A stretch of DNA of 54,912 nt from Proteobacteria bacterium UBA3413 (GTDB taxonomy: Bacteria > Pseudomonadota > Gammaproteobacteria > Magnimaribacterales > D2472), in NCBI GenBank assembly GCA_002358345.1, contig DEOR01000044.1:24169-79080 (forward strand), in the 5' to 3' direction. Both the position numbers and the translations under genes were made by a program. Shown here piece after piece: positions 6,735-15,891 of this stretch; the first letter of the stretch is position 1, and the number at the start of each line of letters is the position of its first letter. The notes under the pieces are model-generated. The model had not been told where the DNA came from. It made no database searches and saw only the letters and a program-made list of their open reading frames with translations.

Positions 6735-9722
6735 TTAAGAAGCGGCTAATTTTAGTGCTTCCTTGACGTCAACAGACACTACCCTGGAAACACCTGCTTC
6801 TTGCATAGTCACGCCCATCAAGTAATCACTTTTTTCCATAGAAATTTTATTATGGGTAATAAAAATGAATTGAACTCTATTGGACATCTCCTCAACCATA
6901 GCAACAAACCTGGTTGCGTTTAAATCGTCTAGTGGAGCATCAACTTCATCTAGCAGGCAAAAAGGTGCTGGATTAAGCTCAAAGAGAGCAAAGACCAGAG
7001 ATAGAGCAGTCATGGCCTTCTCGCCACCTGAAAGCTGAGAGATGGTTGCATTTTTCTTGCCAGGAGGTTGGGCAGAAAGAGCAATGCCTGCATTCAAAGA
7101 ATCTCCATCAAGCAATTCTAGCGCTGCTTTTCCACCGCCAAATAACTTGGGAAATATTTCTTTAATCTTAGAATTAACCGCATTAAAACTGTCGTCAAAT
7201 TTTAGCTTGGATTCAGCGTCTATTTTCTTGATTGCTCCCTGCAATTTATCCATTGCCTCATTTAAATCTTCCAATTGAGTATCCAGCTCCTCCATGCGCC
7301 TGGACTCCTCGGCAATCTCATCAGGTGCGGCTAAATTAATAGCTCCCAGAGAAATAATTTTAGCTTGAACTGATGCAAGTGATTGTTCAAGCTGGGTGAT
7401 ATTCATTCCCTCAAACTCTGACGAGTCAAGATCAACGATTGCTATCCCAGCTTTGATCAGCGCTTGTGACGCATTATCCAAATTCACTTCAAAGGTTCTT
7501 AAGTCTAATTTTTTGTTATTAGATTTCTCTTCAAGACCCCTGAGATCAAGAAAGGCAATAGATTTTTTATTTTCTGACTCACGAATAGATTCATCTACTT
7601 TAGATTGTTGTTGCCTAATAGTATTCAGGTCAGCTTCTGCAGAAGCACTCTTCTCAACCATCAATGACAGCTCATTACTAACATCTAATTTTTTTAATTC
7701 AGTTTGCTCAAGAAGTTGGGTTAGATGCTTTTGCCTTGATAGATATTCATCTGGTGCGGCTAAATTAATTGAGCCCAGAGCGGAAATACTGCTCTGAATT
7801 TCCGAAAGGGATATCTCTAAGCTACTTAAATCCATCTGAACATAATCAGCCGGGTCGATATTTGCTAATGATACATCTGCTTTTTCTAAGATGATTGATG
7901 CATTATCCAGGTTTACTTCGAAAGTTCTAAGATCTAGCTTTAAGCTATTGATCTCAGACTCAATAGCCCTTAGTTCACGCGAAACCAATAATTTTGAATC
8001 ATCTAGCGTTTGAATGCTTGCGTTGACTTCAGATTGCTTTCGTTTATAACTCACCAAATCTCTCTCAGCATTTATTCTTTTCTCTTGTGAGTGCTCAAGC
8101 TCTTGTGCAAGCTGGAGCTGTTTCTCGTTGGTCTGACGCAATAATTCCTCAAGTCTGGTTTGTCGCTGCAAGTACTCTTCAGTCATACTTTTTGATTGAT
8201 CAGACGCGATCTTTAAAATGCTTACAAGTGACTCTTTTAACTCAAGGGCTTTCTGTTTAATCGGGTCTCCGTTTAACCCAAGCTTTTGAAGGGCTTCAAG
8301 GATGTGATCAAGCAAGTTCATCGCCTTTTCCTTTGGGCTTAAATTCTCTTGATTTGATTCTTTCTCCAAGGCTTTTTGATAGCTAGCCTGGGCTCTTGCT
8401 AGATCATCTTCTGCGTGAGCTTTTGTTTTAATAAGATTTTTAAGATTGGCCTCTAGCCCAGCAATTTCAGCTCCAATACTCGATGAAGCACTTTGCGCTA
8501 AATCTAGTCGCGAGGACATAGCTATATTATCATTTTTAATTTGGTCTATCTCTGCTTGATACTTGTCAACATGGGAAGATTTTTGCCTGAGACTTTCATC
8601 AAGCTCTGTCACTTGAGTTTGCAAAATCTTTTTTTGATCGTTTGCTTGTAACGCTTTAAGAATTGCAATGTTGAGCTTCAATTCATTCTCTTTAGGATTC
8701 AAAGTTTCAAATGTTGATTCTTTTTCAATGGCTTTTGCGTAGCTTTCCTTTGCTCTGGCTAGATCCTCTGCTGTCTGAGCTTGAGTTTTATTTAAATTTT
8801 GTAAATTGGCTTCATGCCTAGCAATATCTGCGCCAATGGAATAAAAGTTTTTCTGAGCCGTTTCAAATGACGATAAAACAGTTGAATGCTCTGTGCGAAT
8901 TTGATCGATGGTAGATTGATGTGTTTCTACTTCAGCGGATTTCACCGTAATTTGGTTCTTGAGCGTTGCAACCTCAGAAGTAAGCTTGTCCTTTTGGGCT
9001 TTTGCACTCAAGGTATTCAAGATAGATATATTCAACTTGAGTTCTTTTTCTTCAACTTGAAACTTTTTATATTTCTCCGCAGCATTTGCTTGGTTCTGCA
9101 ATCGATTAATCAGTCGGTTAATCTCCTCTCGTATATCTTGAACTCTGGAGAGGTTTTCCTTTGTTTTTTTGATACGCTGTTCAGTCTCTTTTCTCCGTTC
9201 CTTGTATTTTGAGATTCCAGCCGCCTCTTCAATAAAAGTTCTCATTTCATCAGGCTTAGCGCTCACAATTTTTGAAACCATTCCCTGTTCAATAATTGCG
9301 TAACTTCTGGGTCCTAAGCCAGTTCCTAAGAAGATATCTTGTACGTCCTTCCGTCTGCAGGAAGTATTATTTATTGAATAGTTGGACTGCCCATCTCTGG
9401 TCATGAGTCTCTTAATAGAGATTTCATTGTATTGTGCATACTCACCGCCCAATTTACCCATGGAATTATCAAACAGGAGCTCGATACTGCATTGGCCGGA
9501 TGGCTTTCTTAAATCTGAACCATTGAAGATGACGTCTGTCATAGAGTCGCCTCGAAGATTTTTAGCAGAAAGCTCTCCTAAAACCCAACGTATTGCATCT
9601 ATAACATTTGATTTGCCGCATCCATTTGGACCAACGACAGCGACCATATTTGTGGGGAAAGATATCCTCGTGGGGTCCACGAAACTTTTGAATCCAGCCA
9701 GTTTAATATGTTTAAGCTGCAT
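6735..9722 (-). CDS. smc: Chromosome segregation protein SMC, short, repeated arms
   Basis: 995 residues, shorter than the usual 1150-1190. The head domains are canonical: Walker A GPNGCGKS (31-38), the signature LSGGEKAM (near 897) and Walker B FCLLDEVDAPLDD (near 925), ending with the family's GVTMQEAGVSRVVSV. The middle is unusual. A 120-residue unit is repeated in tandem at about 225-344 and 345-464 with a start of a third copy, and a 143-residue unit is repeated at about 515-657 and 658-800. Between them (about 465-514) there is a short helical stretch, and nowhere is there a recognisable hinge domain. The reading frame is intact. SMC compacts and resolves chromosomes, normally with ScpA/ScpB. 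It is transcribed ahead of zipA. Confidence 0.93.
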   Translation of the reverse strand: MQLKHIKLAGFKSFVDPTRISFPTNMVAVVGPNGCGKSNVIDAIRWVLGELSAKNLRGDSMTDVIFNGSDLRKPSGQCSIELLFDNSMGKLGGEYAQYNEISIKRLMTRDGQSNYSINNTSCRRKDVQDIFLGTGLGPRSYAIIEQGMVSKIVSAKPDEMRTFIEEAAGISKYKERRKETEQRIKKTKENLSRVQDIREEINRLINRLQNQANAAEKYKKFQVEEKELKLNISILNTLSAKAQKDKLTSEVATLKNQITVKSAEVETHQSTIDQIRTEHSTVLSSFETAQKNFYSIGADIARHEANLQNLNKTQAQTAEDLARAKESYAKAIEKESTFETLNPKENELKLNIAILKALQANDQKKILQTQVTELDESLRQKSSHVDKYQAEIDQIKNDNIAMSSRLDLAQSASSSIGAEIAGLEANLKNLIKTKAHAEDDLARAQASYQKALEKESNQENLSPKEKAMNLLDHILEALQKLGLNGDPIKQKALELKESLVSILKIASDQSKSMTEEYLQRQTRLEELLRQTNEKQLQLAQELEHSQEKRINAERDLVSYKRKQSEVNASIQTLDDSKLLVSRELRAIESEINSLKLDLRTFEVNLDNASIILEKADVSLANIDPADYVQMDLSSLEISLSEIQSSISALGSINLAAPDEYLSRQKHLTQLLEQTELKKLDVSNELSLMVEKSASAEADLNTIRQQQSKVDESIRESENKKSIAFLDLRGLEEKSNNKKLDLRTFEVNLDNASQALIKAGIAIVDLDSSEFEGMNITQLEQSLASVQAKIISLGAINLAAPDEIAEESRRMEELDTQLEDLNEAMDKLQGAIKKIDAESKLKFDDSFNAVNSKIKEIFPKLFGGGKAALELLDGDSLNAGIALSAQPPGKKNATISQLSGGEKAMTALSLVFALFELNPAPFCLLDEVDAPLDDLNATRFVAMVEEMSNRVQFIFITHNKISMEKSDYLMGVTMQEAGVSRVVSVDVKEALKLAAS
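7323..8180 (-). repeat. In-gene tandem repeat B of smc (2 x 429 bp)
   Basis: Two 429-base (143-codon) units, 7752-8180 and 7323-7751. Each begins with EYL(Q/S)RQ, holds the identical DLRTFEVNLDNAS, and ends with LG(S/A)INLAAPDE. The offset is exactly 429 bases at three anchors (8163/7734, 7900/7471, 7747/7318). LGxxNLxAxxE is normally a single-copy landmark near the C-terminal head, so its second copy shows a real duplication. Confidence 0.85.
8330..9049 (-). repeat. In-gene tandem repeat A of smc (2 x 360 bp)
   Basis: Two 360-base (120-codon) units, 8690-9049 and 8330-8689. Each begins at (K/N)ELKLNI and contains ADIARHEANL or AEIAGLEANL followed by EDLARA and YxKAxEKES. The offset is exactly 360 bases at several anchor points (for example 9011 versus 8651, and 8761 versus 8401). 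A partial third copy starts at the SPKEKAM segment. Confidence 0.8.
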
Positions 9723-9753
9723 TTGATTTAATTTATTCTTTTCCCATTTTAAA

Positions 9754-10545
9754 CTATTGTTCCTTTTTTAACCATTCGTTCGAATAAATAAATACTTTAT
9801 CCTGATTGTTCATAGAACCTTTTAAATCAATGGTTTTGATTGAATAGAATTCATTATTTTTACAGAATATTGAAGATTCTACTTTAATGATTTCTTGATT
9901 TAAAAAAGCTGATGGGAGATCAAAACCGCGAACAAGCGCATCAGATTTATCAAGGAATATTTCTTGAGCTAAATCTGCTCCTGTGAAATCTTTTGCAGCA
10001 ATATCTACCGCCGGACCATTGGGAATCTCTACGCTCACCGTGAGCCGATCACCAATACTGCAATTGACTGGTGGCTCAACCGCAAGTAACAGTTTTGCAT
10101 TTGAAACCATAGGGTATTTCATATCTCGTAAATCAGCCAGTAAGTTGTATATGGGTAACTGAAACTCTGGATCTCTAAAATTAGCATTTAAACTCCGCAA
10201 GATACTTTCAGCTGCAGTGAAAGATTTAAATTCTAGAGCTTTGTAAAATACTATGGTGCCTAGCGAGAATGAATCTTCAGGTAGATCCTTTTGAGCTAGA
10301 AAACTTATGATCGTCTCATCTGACAGCTCAAGATTTTTAAATACCTTATTTTCAATGGCCCTAGATTGAATAGAGTTAGCCCAAGATCCAAAAAGAGGTT
10401 GGGCGGATGAATGATTCAAAATAAATGCTCCCCAGAGCATGACTGTTGTAAAAAATACTAACGCTTTTTGAGAGGCAGCACCACTTAGCAAATAGGCAAT
10501 GATTGGCAGGGAGACAAAAGCTAAAATAGCTATAAGAGGGAGCAT
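9754..10545 (-). CDS. CcmI-like cytochrome c biogenesis protein
   Basis: 264 residues from the ATG at 10545, which overlaps the ccmH stop by one base; an upstream in-frame ATG (10611) would lie well inside ccmH and is less likely. Two membrane helices lie in the first 50 residues, followed by an all-helical stretch (about 75-150, TPR-like) and a beta-rich tail with VEPPVNCSIGDRLTVSVEIPNGP, like the C-terminal part of fused CcmH/CcmI proteins. CcmI binds apocytochrome c and delivers it to the CcmF/CcmH lyase. It is the last gene of the ccm run. Sequence similarity is weak, and the call leans on position and topology. Confidence 0.65.
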   Translation of the reverse strand: MLPLIAILAFVSLPIIAYLLSGAASQKALVFFTTVMLWGAFILNHSSAQPLFGSWANSIQSRAIENKVFKNLELSDETIISFLAQKDLPEDSFSLGTIVFYKALEFKSFTAAESILRSLNANFRDPEFQLPIYNLLADLRDMKYPMVSNAKLLLAVEPPVNCSIGDRLTVSVEIPNGPAVDIAAKDFTGADLAQEIFLDKSDALVRGFDLPSAFLNQEIIKVESSIFCKNNEFYSIKTIDLKGSMNNQDKVFIYSNEWLKKEQ

Positions 10546-10925
10546 TACAACCTTCTCTTTGAATAGAAAATAGTCATGAGAAGCGCTAGGAATATAAATG
10601 GACCTAACCATAAAATGTAATTAAAGCCATCAAATGCTGGCTTGTAATCTGAGGACTCTCCAAATCGCTGTTTGACATAATCTTTAATTTCTTCATTAGA
10701 CGACCCAGACTTAATAAGCTCATAGACTCGTTGCTTTAGATCTCGGGACACAGGAACGTCTGAGCTTGCGATGCTCCCACTTGTGCATTTAGGACATCTA
10801 ATTTCAGATATCAAAGAATAAAAACGCTTTTCCTCAGAGTCATCATCAAACATATAGATAGCCTCAGCATGCAGGCCGTTAGACATAGAAAATAAGAATA
10901 GATAGATTAGTGCGGATGCTGTCAT
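10545..10925 (-). CDS. ccmH: Cytochrome c maturation protein CcmH
   Basis: 126 residues, the short thiol-reductase form. A signal peptide or N-terminal helix is followed by the redox motif RCPKC, equivalent to the family's LRCxxCQ, then a three-helix bundle (SRDLKQRVYELIKSG, then IKDYVKQRFG) and a C-terminal membrane helix ending in KRR. CcmH keeps apocytochrome c thiols reduced for heme ligation in the periplasm. It starts on the last base of ccmG and shares one base with the next gene, so it is translationally coupled in the ccm operon. Confidence 0.92.
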   Translation of the reverse strand: MTASALIYLFLFSMSNGLHAEAIYMFDDDSEEKRFYSLISEIRCPKCTSGSIASSDVPVSRDLKQRVYELIKSGSSNEEIKDYVKQRFGESSDYKPAFDGFNYILWLGPFIFLALLMTIFYSKRRL

Positions 10926-11446
10926 TAATTTTTATTTTGCATTCTACGAATCAATGGTAAAAAAATGGATTCCCATTTTTCTTGATTAAGCTCGCCCTGA
11001 ACATGCCCAATAATCTGCTGATTCGCAATCAGGAAGGTTTCTGGAGCTCCTGTAACACCAAGTTCAAATGCTAGATCGCCCCTAGGATCATAGATAGAGA
11101 ATTGATAAGGGTTTCCTCGCTTTTGCAGCCATTGTTGAGCACTTACTTTTGAATCTTTGTAATTTAATCCAATCAGATCTATATCATTTTTTGATAATTG
11201 AGTTAAAAAAGGATGCTCCACCAAACAAGTAATGCACCAACTAGCCCATACATTTAACAAGCTAATATTGTTAAAGGCTGATGGGGAAATCTGCTGGTCT
11301 TGTAAGTCTAAAAGTTGAAATTGAGGAATGGGTTTTGGCTCATAATAGCTAGCTAGTTCACTCTCCTCTGTTAGCAACACCTTGCCAAAGAAAATAAAAA
11401 TAAGCACTGGAAGTCCAATAAGCAGTAGGCTGTATATTCTGTTCAT
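10925..11446 (-). CDS. ccmG: Thiol:disulfide interchange protein CcmG/DsbE
   Basis: 173 residues. An N-terminal membrane anchor (about 5-24) is followed by a periplasmic thioredoxin fold with the active site WASWCITC near residue 96. The downstream GVTGAPETFLI carries the cis-proline loop and GxxGxPET typical of DsbE/CcmG. It passes electrons to CcmH and to apocytochrome c. It overlaps ccmF by 4 bases (ATGA). All expected features of the family are present. Confidence 0.94.
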   Translation of the reverse strand: MNRIYSLLLIGLPVLIFIFFGKVLLTEESELASYYEPKPIPQFQLLDLQDQQISPSAFNNISLLNVWASWCITCLVEHPFLTQLSKNDIDLIGLNYKDSKVSAQQWLQKRGNPYQFSIYDPRGDLAFELGVTGAPETFLIANQQIIGHVQGELNQEKWESIFLPLIRRMQNKN

Positions 11447-13341
11447 AGAATTTTCTTTTTAAATATTGTCATTGCTATTCCCGCAACCATTAAGGTTGAT
11501 GAAAACCAAATCCATTTCACAAAATAATTAATCTGCAGGCTGAATGTCCAGCTTCCATTGTCTAGCTGATCTCCTATTGTTAAATAAGTATCTCTCAAGA
11601 ATGATGTATGAATTGCGGTCTCTGAGGTTATTTGACCTCTTGCAAAGTACTTCCTTTTTTCTGGGTTGAGGTAGATAGATTGATTGTCATGGAGCACCAA
11701 AATTTTTGCTGCAACCACATCATGATTGCTAGCTTTAGTTTTTTTCAAATCTAGAAATTGAAACTTTGACAAAGACGCATTAACAAACTGCTCTTCGCCA
11801 ACAAAGAGACTGATATTTTTCTGGTAGCTTAAAATACTGTTCATAGAAACTGAGAAGAATAAAAGGCCTAAACCAATGTGCGCTAAAAGACTGCCCTTAT
11901 TAAAATAGGCTTTGGTATAGAGTGATGAGAATAATTTTAATGCATAGCTCATGATTATTAGTAAGCCAGAAAATATTCCGACATAGGCAATGAGTGAAAA
12001 TATTTTCGTGAAATGCCAGATTGCGTATACGCCTAGTATTGATAACAAAAGCGTGGGAGCTACTGCAATGCAAAGCTTGCGAAGCTGCATACCTCTTTGC
12101 CACAAAGCATCAATTGATCCCATCATAAAAATTGATGTAATAAGAATTAATGGAGAGAAAATAGTATTGTAGTAAGGGGGGCCAATGCTTACTTTATTGC
12201 CGTTCAAAGACTCCAAGATTAAGGGATACGTAACGCCCAGAAAAATAGAAAAAATAGCAGTGAGCATTAAGATATTGTTCATTGATAAGAATGATTCTTT
12301 GGATCCTGCAACTATTAATTTTGAAGATTGTAATTGCGGCAATCTATAGGCCAGTATGGCTAGAGAGATTAAGGTAATGAAACCAGAAAACCCTAAAAGA
12401 TAAATTCCTCTTTGAGGATCATTAGCAAATGAATGGACGCTATCAATTATTCCCGATCTCACTATAAAAGCCCCAAATAAACTCAAAGTAAAAATCATGA
12501 TCCCTAAAAATAAAGTCCATGTCTTTAAAACACTAGATTTTGATGAAGCAAAAAGAGAATGCATGAATGCCGTAGCAGCGAGCCATGGCATGAGCGCAAC
12601 ATTTTCTACAGGATCCCAAAACCAGTAACCGCCCCAGCCGAGCTCATAGTATGCCCACCAAGATCCTAAAGTGATCCCAATGGTTAGGAATATCCATGCG
12701 ATCAAGGACCAACTTTTAATGTCTTTTTCCCAGGAATAATTAAAGTCCCCGTGAAAGAGATAGGCAGTAATGAAACTAAAAGAGATGACAAAGCCTACAT
12801 ATCCTAGATATAGCATGGGGGGATGAATGGCCAAAGCTGGGTCCTGAAGAACCGGGTTGATATCTGCTCCCTCCAGGGCAGCAAAAGGTAAGATTCGCTC
12901 AAATGGGTTAGAGGTAATCAAAAGAAACAATAAAAAACCCAGGATAATTAAGGTAAGCATCAGCATAGTTCCGCGCTTTAAAGGGTGCTCCAAAGCGAGA
13001 TAATTAACAAAAAGCACACTCCATATTGTTAAAAAGACTATCCATAAAAACATTGAGCCCTCATGGGCACTCCATATAGAGGTAATTTTATAAAATATAG
13101 GAAGTTGGGAGTTTGAGTGATTGGCAATATAGCTAATAGAAAAATCATCTATTGCTGCCAAGTAGACATACAGACCAAAAGAAATAAAGATTAATAAGCA
13201 GGCTTGATTAAATAATTTATTAGAAAGAATGATCTGATTGGTATGAGAGTCTGCAAAATAAAAAAAGAGATTAAAAATTAATATTAATGAAAGAACAATC
13301 GCCGAGGTTACGCTTAAAAAATGTGCAATTTCAACTATCAT
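11443..13341 (-). CDS. ccmF: Heme lyase subunit CcmF
   Basis: 632 residues and many membrane helices, as expected of CcmF (about 650). The heme-handling WWD motif is clear: WGGYWFWDPVENVALMPW lies in the first half, preceded by a tryptophan-rich AHEGSMFLW segment, and conserved His residues sit in loops on either side. CcmF, with CcmH and CcmI, attaches heme to apocytochrome c at the periplasmic face of the inner membrane. It overlaps ccmE by 11 bases upstream and ccmG by 4 bases downstream. Confidence 0.96.
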   Translation of the reverse strand: MIVEIAHFLSVTSAIVLSLILIFNLFFYFADSHTNQIILSNKLFNQACLLIFISFGLYVYLAAIDDFSISYIANHSNSQLPIFYKITSIWSAHEGSMFLWIVFLTIWSVLFVNYLALEHPLKRGTMLMLTLIILGFLLFLLITSNPFERILPFAALEGADINPVLQDPALAIHPPMLYLGYVGFVISFSFITAYLFHGDFNYSWEKDIKSWSLIAWIFLTIGITLGSWWAYYELGWGGYWFWDPVENVALMPWLAATAFMHSLFASSKSSVLKTWTLFLGIMIFTLSLFGAFIVRSGIIDSVHSFANDPQRGIYLLGFSGFITLISLAILAYRLPQLQSSKLIVAGSKESFLSMNNILMLTAIFSIFLGVTYPLILESLNGNKVSIGPPYYNTIFSPLILITSIFMMGSIDALWQRGMQLRKLCIAVAPTLLLSILGVYAIWHFTKIFSLIAYVGIFSGLLIIMSYALKLFSSLYTKAYFNKGSLLAHIGLGLLFFSVSMNSILSYQKNISLFVGEEQFVNASLSKFQFLDLKKTKASNHDVVAAKILVLHDNQSIYLNPEKRKYFARGQITSETAIHTSFLRDTYLTIGDQLDNGSWTFSLQINYFVKWIWFSSTLMVAGIAMTIFKKKIL

Positions 13342-13750
13342 TTTTCTTGCTCACTGGCATTAATTCTGGCGGCATATAATTTTCGTCATGTTTCGCAAAA
13401 ATTTGCTCTGCAATAAAAGAACCGTTTTGATAATATCCCAAAGCCACAACACCACTATCCTCTTTAAACAAGTCTGGTGTTATGCCGCGAAAAGTAACTG
13501 GCACCTCACTTTCAAAATCCGTGACAATAAAAAAAATATCAGTATCAACACGTCTAATAGAGCCTATTTTTACCATGCCCCCAAGCTTGATTCGTGATCC
13601 TAACTTTAGCTCAGATGCTAACATTTCTGTTGGAGAGTAAAAAAGGTCTAGCTTGGAATTAAGGGAGAACAATACAAGTGAGATGCCGGCAACAGATAAA
13701 AGCAAAATAATAAAAAATTTCTGCAATCTTTTTTGTCTACTTTTAAGCAT
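13331..13750 (-). CDS. ccmE: Heme chaperone CcmE
   Basis: 139 residues. One N-terminal membrane helix (about 11-29) follows a basic start, then a beta-barrel domain with GGMVKIGSIRR and VTFRGITPDLFKE. The heme-binding motif near the C-terminus reads AKHDENYMPPE, with the covalent heme His in HDENY. CcmE accepts heme from CcmC/CcmD and hands it to CcmF. It overlaps ccmD by 8 bases. Confidence 0.95.
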   Translation of the reverse strand: MLKSRQKRLQKFFIILLLSVAGISLVLFSLNSKLDLFYSPTEMLASELKLGSRIKLGGMVKIGSIRRVDTDIFFIVTDFESEVPVTFRGITPDLFKEDSGVVALGYYQNGSFIAEQIFAKHDENYMPPELMPVSKKNDS

Positions 13751-13907
13751 CTTTAATCTTTTTTGAGAGTGCTTTAAGTTTTCGAATAGTTACCTGAAAG
13801 CCAATGCTTATAAGTAGGATGGAAACCAGATAAACTGGCCATACATATATCCCATGGCCATCCATTATTAAAAAATGGTGAAGACTAGAAAAAGCAAAAT
13901 TAAACAT
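13743..13907 (-). CDS. ccmD: Heme exporter subunit CcmD (54 aa)
   Basis: A 54-residue gene reading from the ATG at 13907 to the stop at 13743-13745. The protein has the CcmD signature MDGHGIYVWPVYL followed by a single membrane helix and a basic cytoplasmic tail (IRKLKALSKKIKDA). CcmD helps release heme-loaded CcmE from the CcmABC complex. It overlaps ccmC by 8 bases at its start and ccmE by 8 bases at its end, exactly where ccmD belongs in the operon. Confidence 0.92.
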   Translation of the reverse strand: MFNFAFSSLHHFLIMDGHGIYVWPVYLVSILLISIGFQVTIRKLKALSKKIKDA

Positions 13908-14631
13908 AATTCTGCACCCATTTTTTAGTCTTTTCTCGAGTAATGATATAAAGCTTGCTAATTAAAATTCCAAGCGCAATTAGGGTTAAGCCCATACCGC
14001 TAATTGAGATCAGCAAAGGATACAGCATGGATAAATCAATGGATGGAGCTTCAGAAATAGTAATAGAAGCTGGCTGATGGAGCGTGGACCACCAGTCCAC
14101 AGATTTTTTGATGATAGGTATGTTTACAACACCAACCACCACTAAAATTGACATTAATCGATCTGCTTTTTCAGCATTTGAAAAAGAGCTATGAAGGGTA
14201 ATAATCCCTAGATACATAATAAAAAGTATTAAAGTTGAAGTTATTCTTGCATCCCACTGCCACCATGTCCCCCAGGTAGGAATGCCCCATATAGAACCTG
14301 AGAATAGTGCAATAAAAGTAATAAGCGCGCCAACTGGGGCTGAAGATTTAATCAAATAAGCGGCTAGTTTGACTCTCCAAACAAGATGCATCAAAGCACA
14401 AACAGCCATAAAAAAATAAATTAATTGCGCAAAGATAGAGGCTGGAACATGAAGAAAGATAATGCGGTATGAATTTCCCTGAATTGCATCTTCGGGTGCA
14501 AATGCAAGGCCCCAGATCCATCCGGTAGCGAGCAAGAACAAGCCTAGATACATGACGTATGAAAAAAAACGCGCTGTGACCTCAACAAAGCTTTTAGGTG
14601 AAGAGAATCTATGGATAAATGAGGTAATCAC
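13900..14631 (-). CDS. ccmC: Heme exporter subunit CcmC
   Basis: 243 residues with six predicted membrane helices. The WWD heme motif reads WGIPTWGTWWQWDARITS, and conserved His residues lie in FLHVPAS and in TLHQPAS. CcmC presents heme to CcmE on the periplasmic side. The gene lies between ccmB (25-base gap) and ccmD (8-base overlap). Confidence 0.96.
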   Translation of the reverse strand: MITSFIHRFSSPKSFVEVTARFFSYVMYLGLFLLATGWIWGLAFAPEDAIQGNSYRIIFLHVPASIFAQLIYFFMAVCALMHLVWRVKLAAYLIKSSAPVGALITFIALFSGSIWGIPTWGTWWQWDARITSTLILFIMYLGIITLHSSFSNAEKADRLMSILVVVGVVNIPIIKKSVDWWSTLHQPASITISEAPSIDLSMLYPLLISISGMGLTLIALGILISKLYIITREKTKKWVQNYV

Positions 14632-14656
14632 AGAGAATATTATAAACTGAAGTCAC

Positions 14657-15307
14657 TCATTCTAGATGGGTTTTTAATGTAGCTGAGATGATGATAGGCA
14701 TTACGGCCGCAAGGATTAGCCCTACCCCTGCTAGCAAAGAGAGCACCTCAATGAAGCCTTCTCCATATTGAACAGTTCTGATGGCGCGTCCCAAAAGTAC
14801 AATGACTGGAAGAGCCAAAGGCAGGCTAACCAACACACCAAGCATTGCTCCTTTATTGATGGATAGAGCGCTACCAAAAGAAAATATGTTAAATAAAATT
14901 AATGTAGAAAAGGTCAAAATAACAAAAATTTTTGGTGTTTCATCAGCAGCAACGCCATTAGCAAAAGAAAATAATGAGCCAATAAGCGACATAGGAATGC
15001 CGATAAAGAAAATATAAATTGATATTTTGGTTAACACAACTTTGTAAAAGTCTTTTTCTTCTAAATAGATTTGTTCTAGTGATCCGTCCTCATAATCTTC
15101 AGAAAAAATAGACTCTGTTGCAAGAAATGAAATCACTAACAAAGAAACAACAATAATAGAAAAGTAGAATTTGTTTAGATCATACTGGGACACATCAATG
15201 CTTAGAGGGAATGCTATAAGAACAAGGACCATGATCAATAGCGGTCCTAGCCAAGCTCTCAATCTATGCCTAAGTTTAAAAGCCTCATGCGTTAATAAGT
15301 TAATCAT
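14657..15307 (-). CDS. ccmB: Heme exporter subunit CcmB
   Basis: 216 residues from the ATG at 15307, giving the typical CcmB start MINLLTHEAFKLRHR; a longer reading from 15355 would lie inside ccmA and is rejected. Six membrane helices fit the permease role. Together with CcmA it forms the ABC module that frees holo-CcmE. The start overlaps the ccmA stop by 8 bases (ATGATTAA). Confidence 0.93.
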   Translation of the reverse strand: MINLLTHEAFKLRHRLRAWLGPLLIMVLVLIAFPLSIDVSQYDLNKFYFSIIVVSLLVISFLATESIFSEDYEDGSLEQIYLEEKDFYKVVLTKISIYIFFIGIPMSLIGSLFSFANGVAADETPKIFVILTFSTLILFNIFSFGSALSINKGAMLGVLVSLPLALPVIVLLGRAIRTVQYGEGFIEVLSLLAGVGLILAAVMPIIISATLKTHLE

Positions 15308-15887
15308 TGCTCTGCTCCGAAAGAATGAGCTCCACGCACGGTATGCCAGGATCAATGTGTGAAGTTAGCACTAGGCTAGTCCCATCTGCTAATCTTGAGC
15401 AAAGAAACTGACTCACCAAATCCCTAGATAAATCATCTAAACCTACAAACGGTTCGTCTAAAACAATTAAATCCGATGATTTCCCAAGCACTCTGATAAG
15501 CGCAAGTTTTTTTTGCTGCCCAAAGGATAAGGTCGCCGTCATCTCATCTTGAACCTTCGTCAGTCCAAACGTCTGCATCCATGTCATAGCATCATCTAGC
15601 TCTGAGGGAGCAAATATTAGTTCTAAATTTTGCAATGGGGTTAAGTACTGCTTAATAGCATTTTTATGACCAAGATATGAAATGTTTAGATTTGGCTTAA
15701 AAAATACCACCTCGCCTTTGCTTGGAGAAGTCAGCCCCAGTAAAATTCTTATTAAAGTGCTCTTCCCTGATCCATTACCACCCTTAATGTGAAGCCCGCA
15801 GCCTGTCTCTAAAGAAAAAGTCAGATTATGGAATAGCCTATTTTCATTAATGGAATATCCAAGATTGCTTGCAGTAATTAATTGCAT
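15300..15887 (-). CDS. ccmA: ABC transporter ATPase CcmA
   Basis: 195 residues, a compact ABC ATPase. Walker A is GGNGSGKST (about 37-45), the signature is LSFGQQKK (about 120-127), and Walker B is LIVLDEP with the H-loop in LTSHID. It powers the CcmAB complex in heme delivery. It starts 4 bases after the glycosyltransferase-like gene, which ties the ccm genes to the metY transcript upstream. Confidence 0.94.
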   Translation of the reverse strand: MQLITASNLGYSINENRLFHNLTFSLETGCGLHIKGGNGSGKSTLIRILLGLTSPSKGEVVFFKPNLNISYLGHKNAIKQYLTPLQNLELIFAPSELDDAMTWMQTFGLTKVQDEMTATLSFGQQKKLALIRVLGKSSDLIVLDEPFVGLDDLSRDLVSQFLCSRLADGTSLVLTSHIDPGIPCVELILSEQSND

Positions 15888-15891
15888 AAAA

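Noticed and set aside
7042..7797. Plus-strand ORFs of 78-133 codons inside smc
   Set aside because: They are antisense shadows of the coiled-coil coding sequence, rich in Ser, Leu and Phe, with no ribosome-binding sites or family resemblance.
14657..15355. Long form of CcmB starting at 15355
   Set aside because: The first 16 residues would lie fully inside ccmA and do not look like CcmB; the ATG at 15307 gives the typical start and a coupling overlap.
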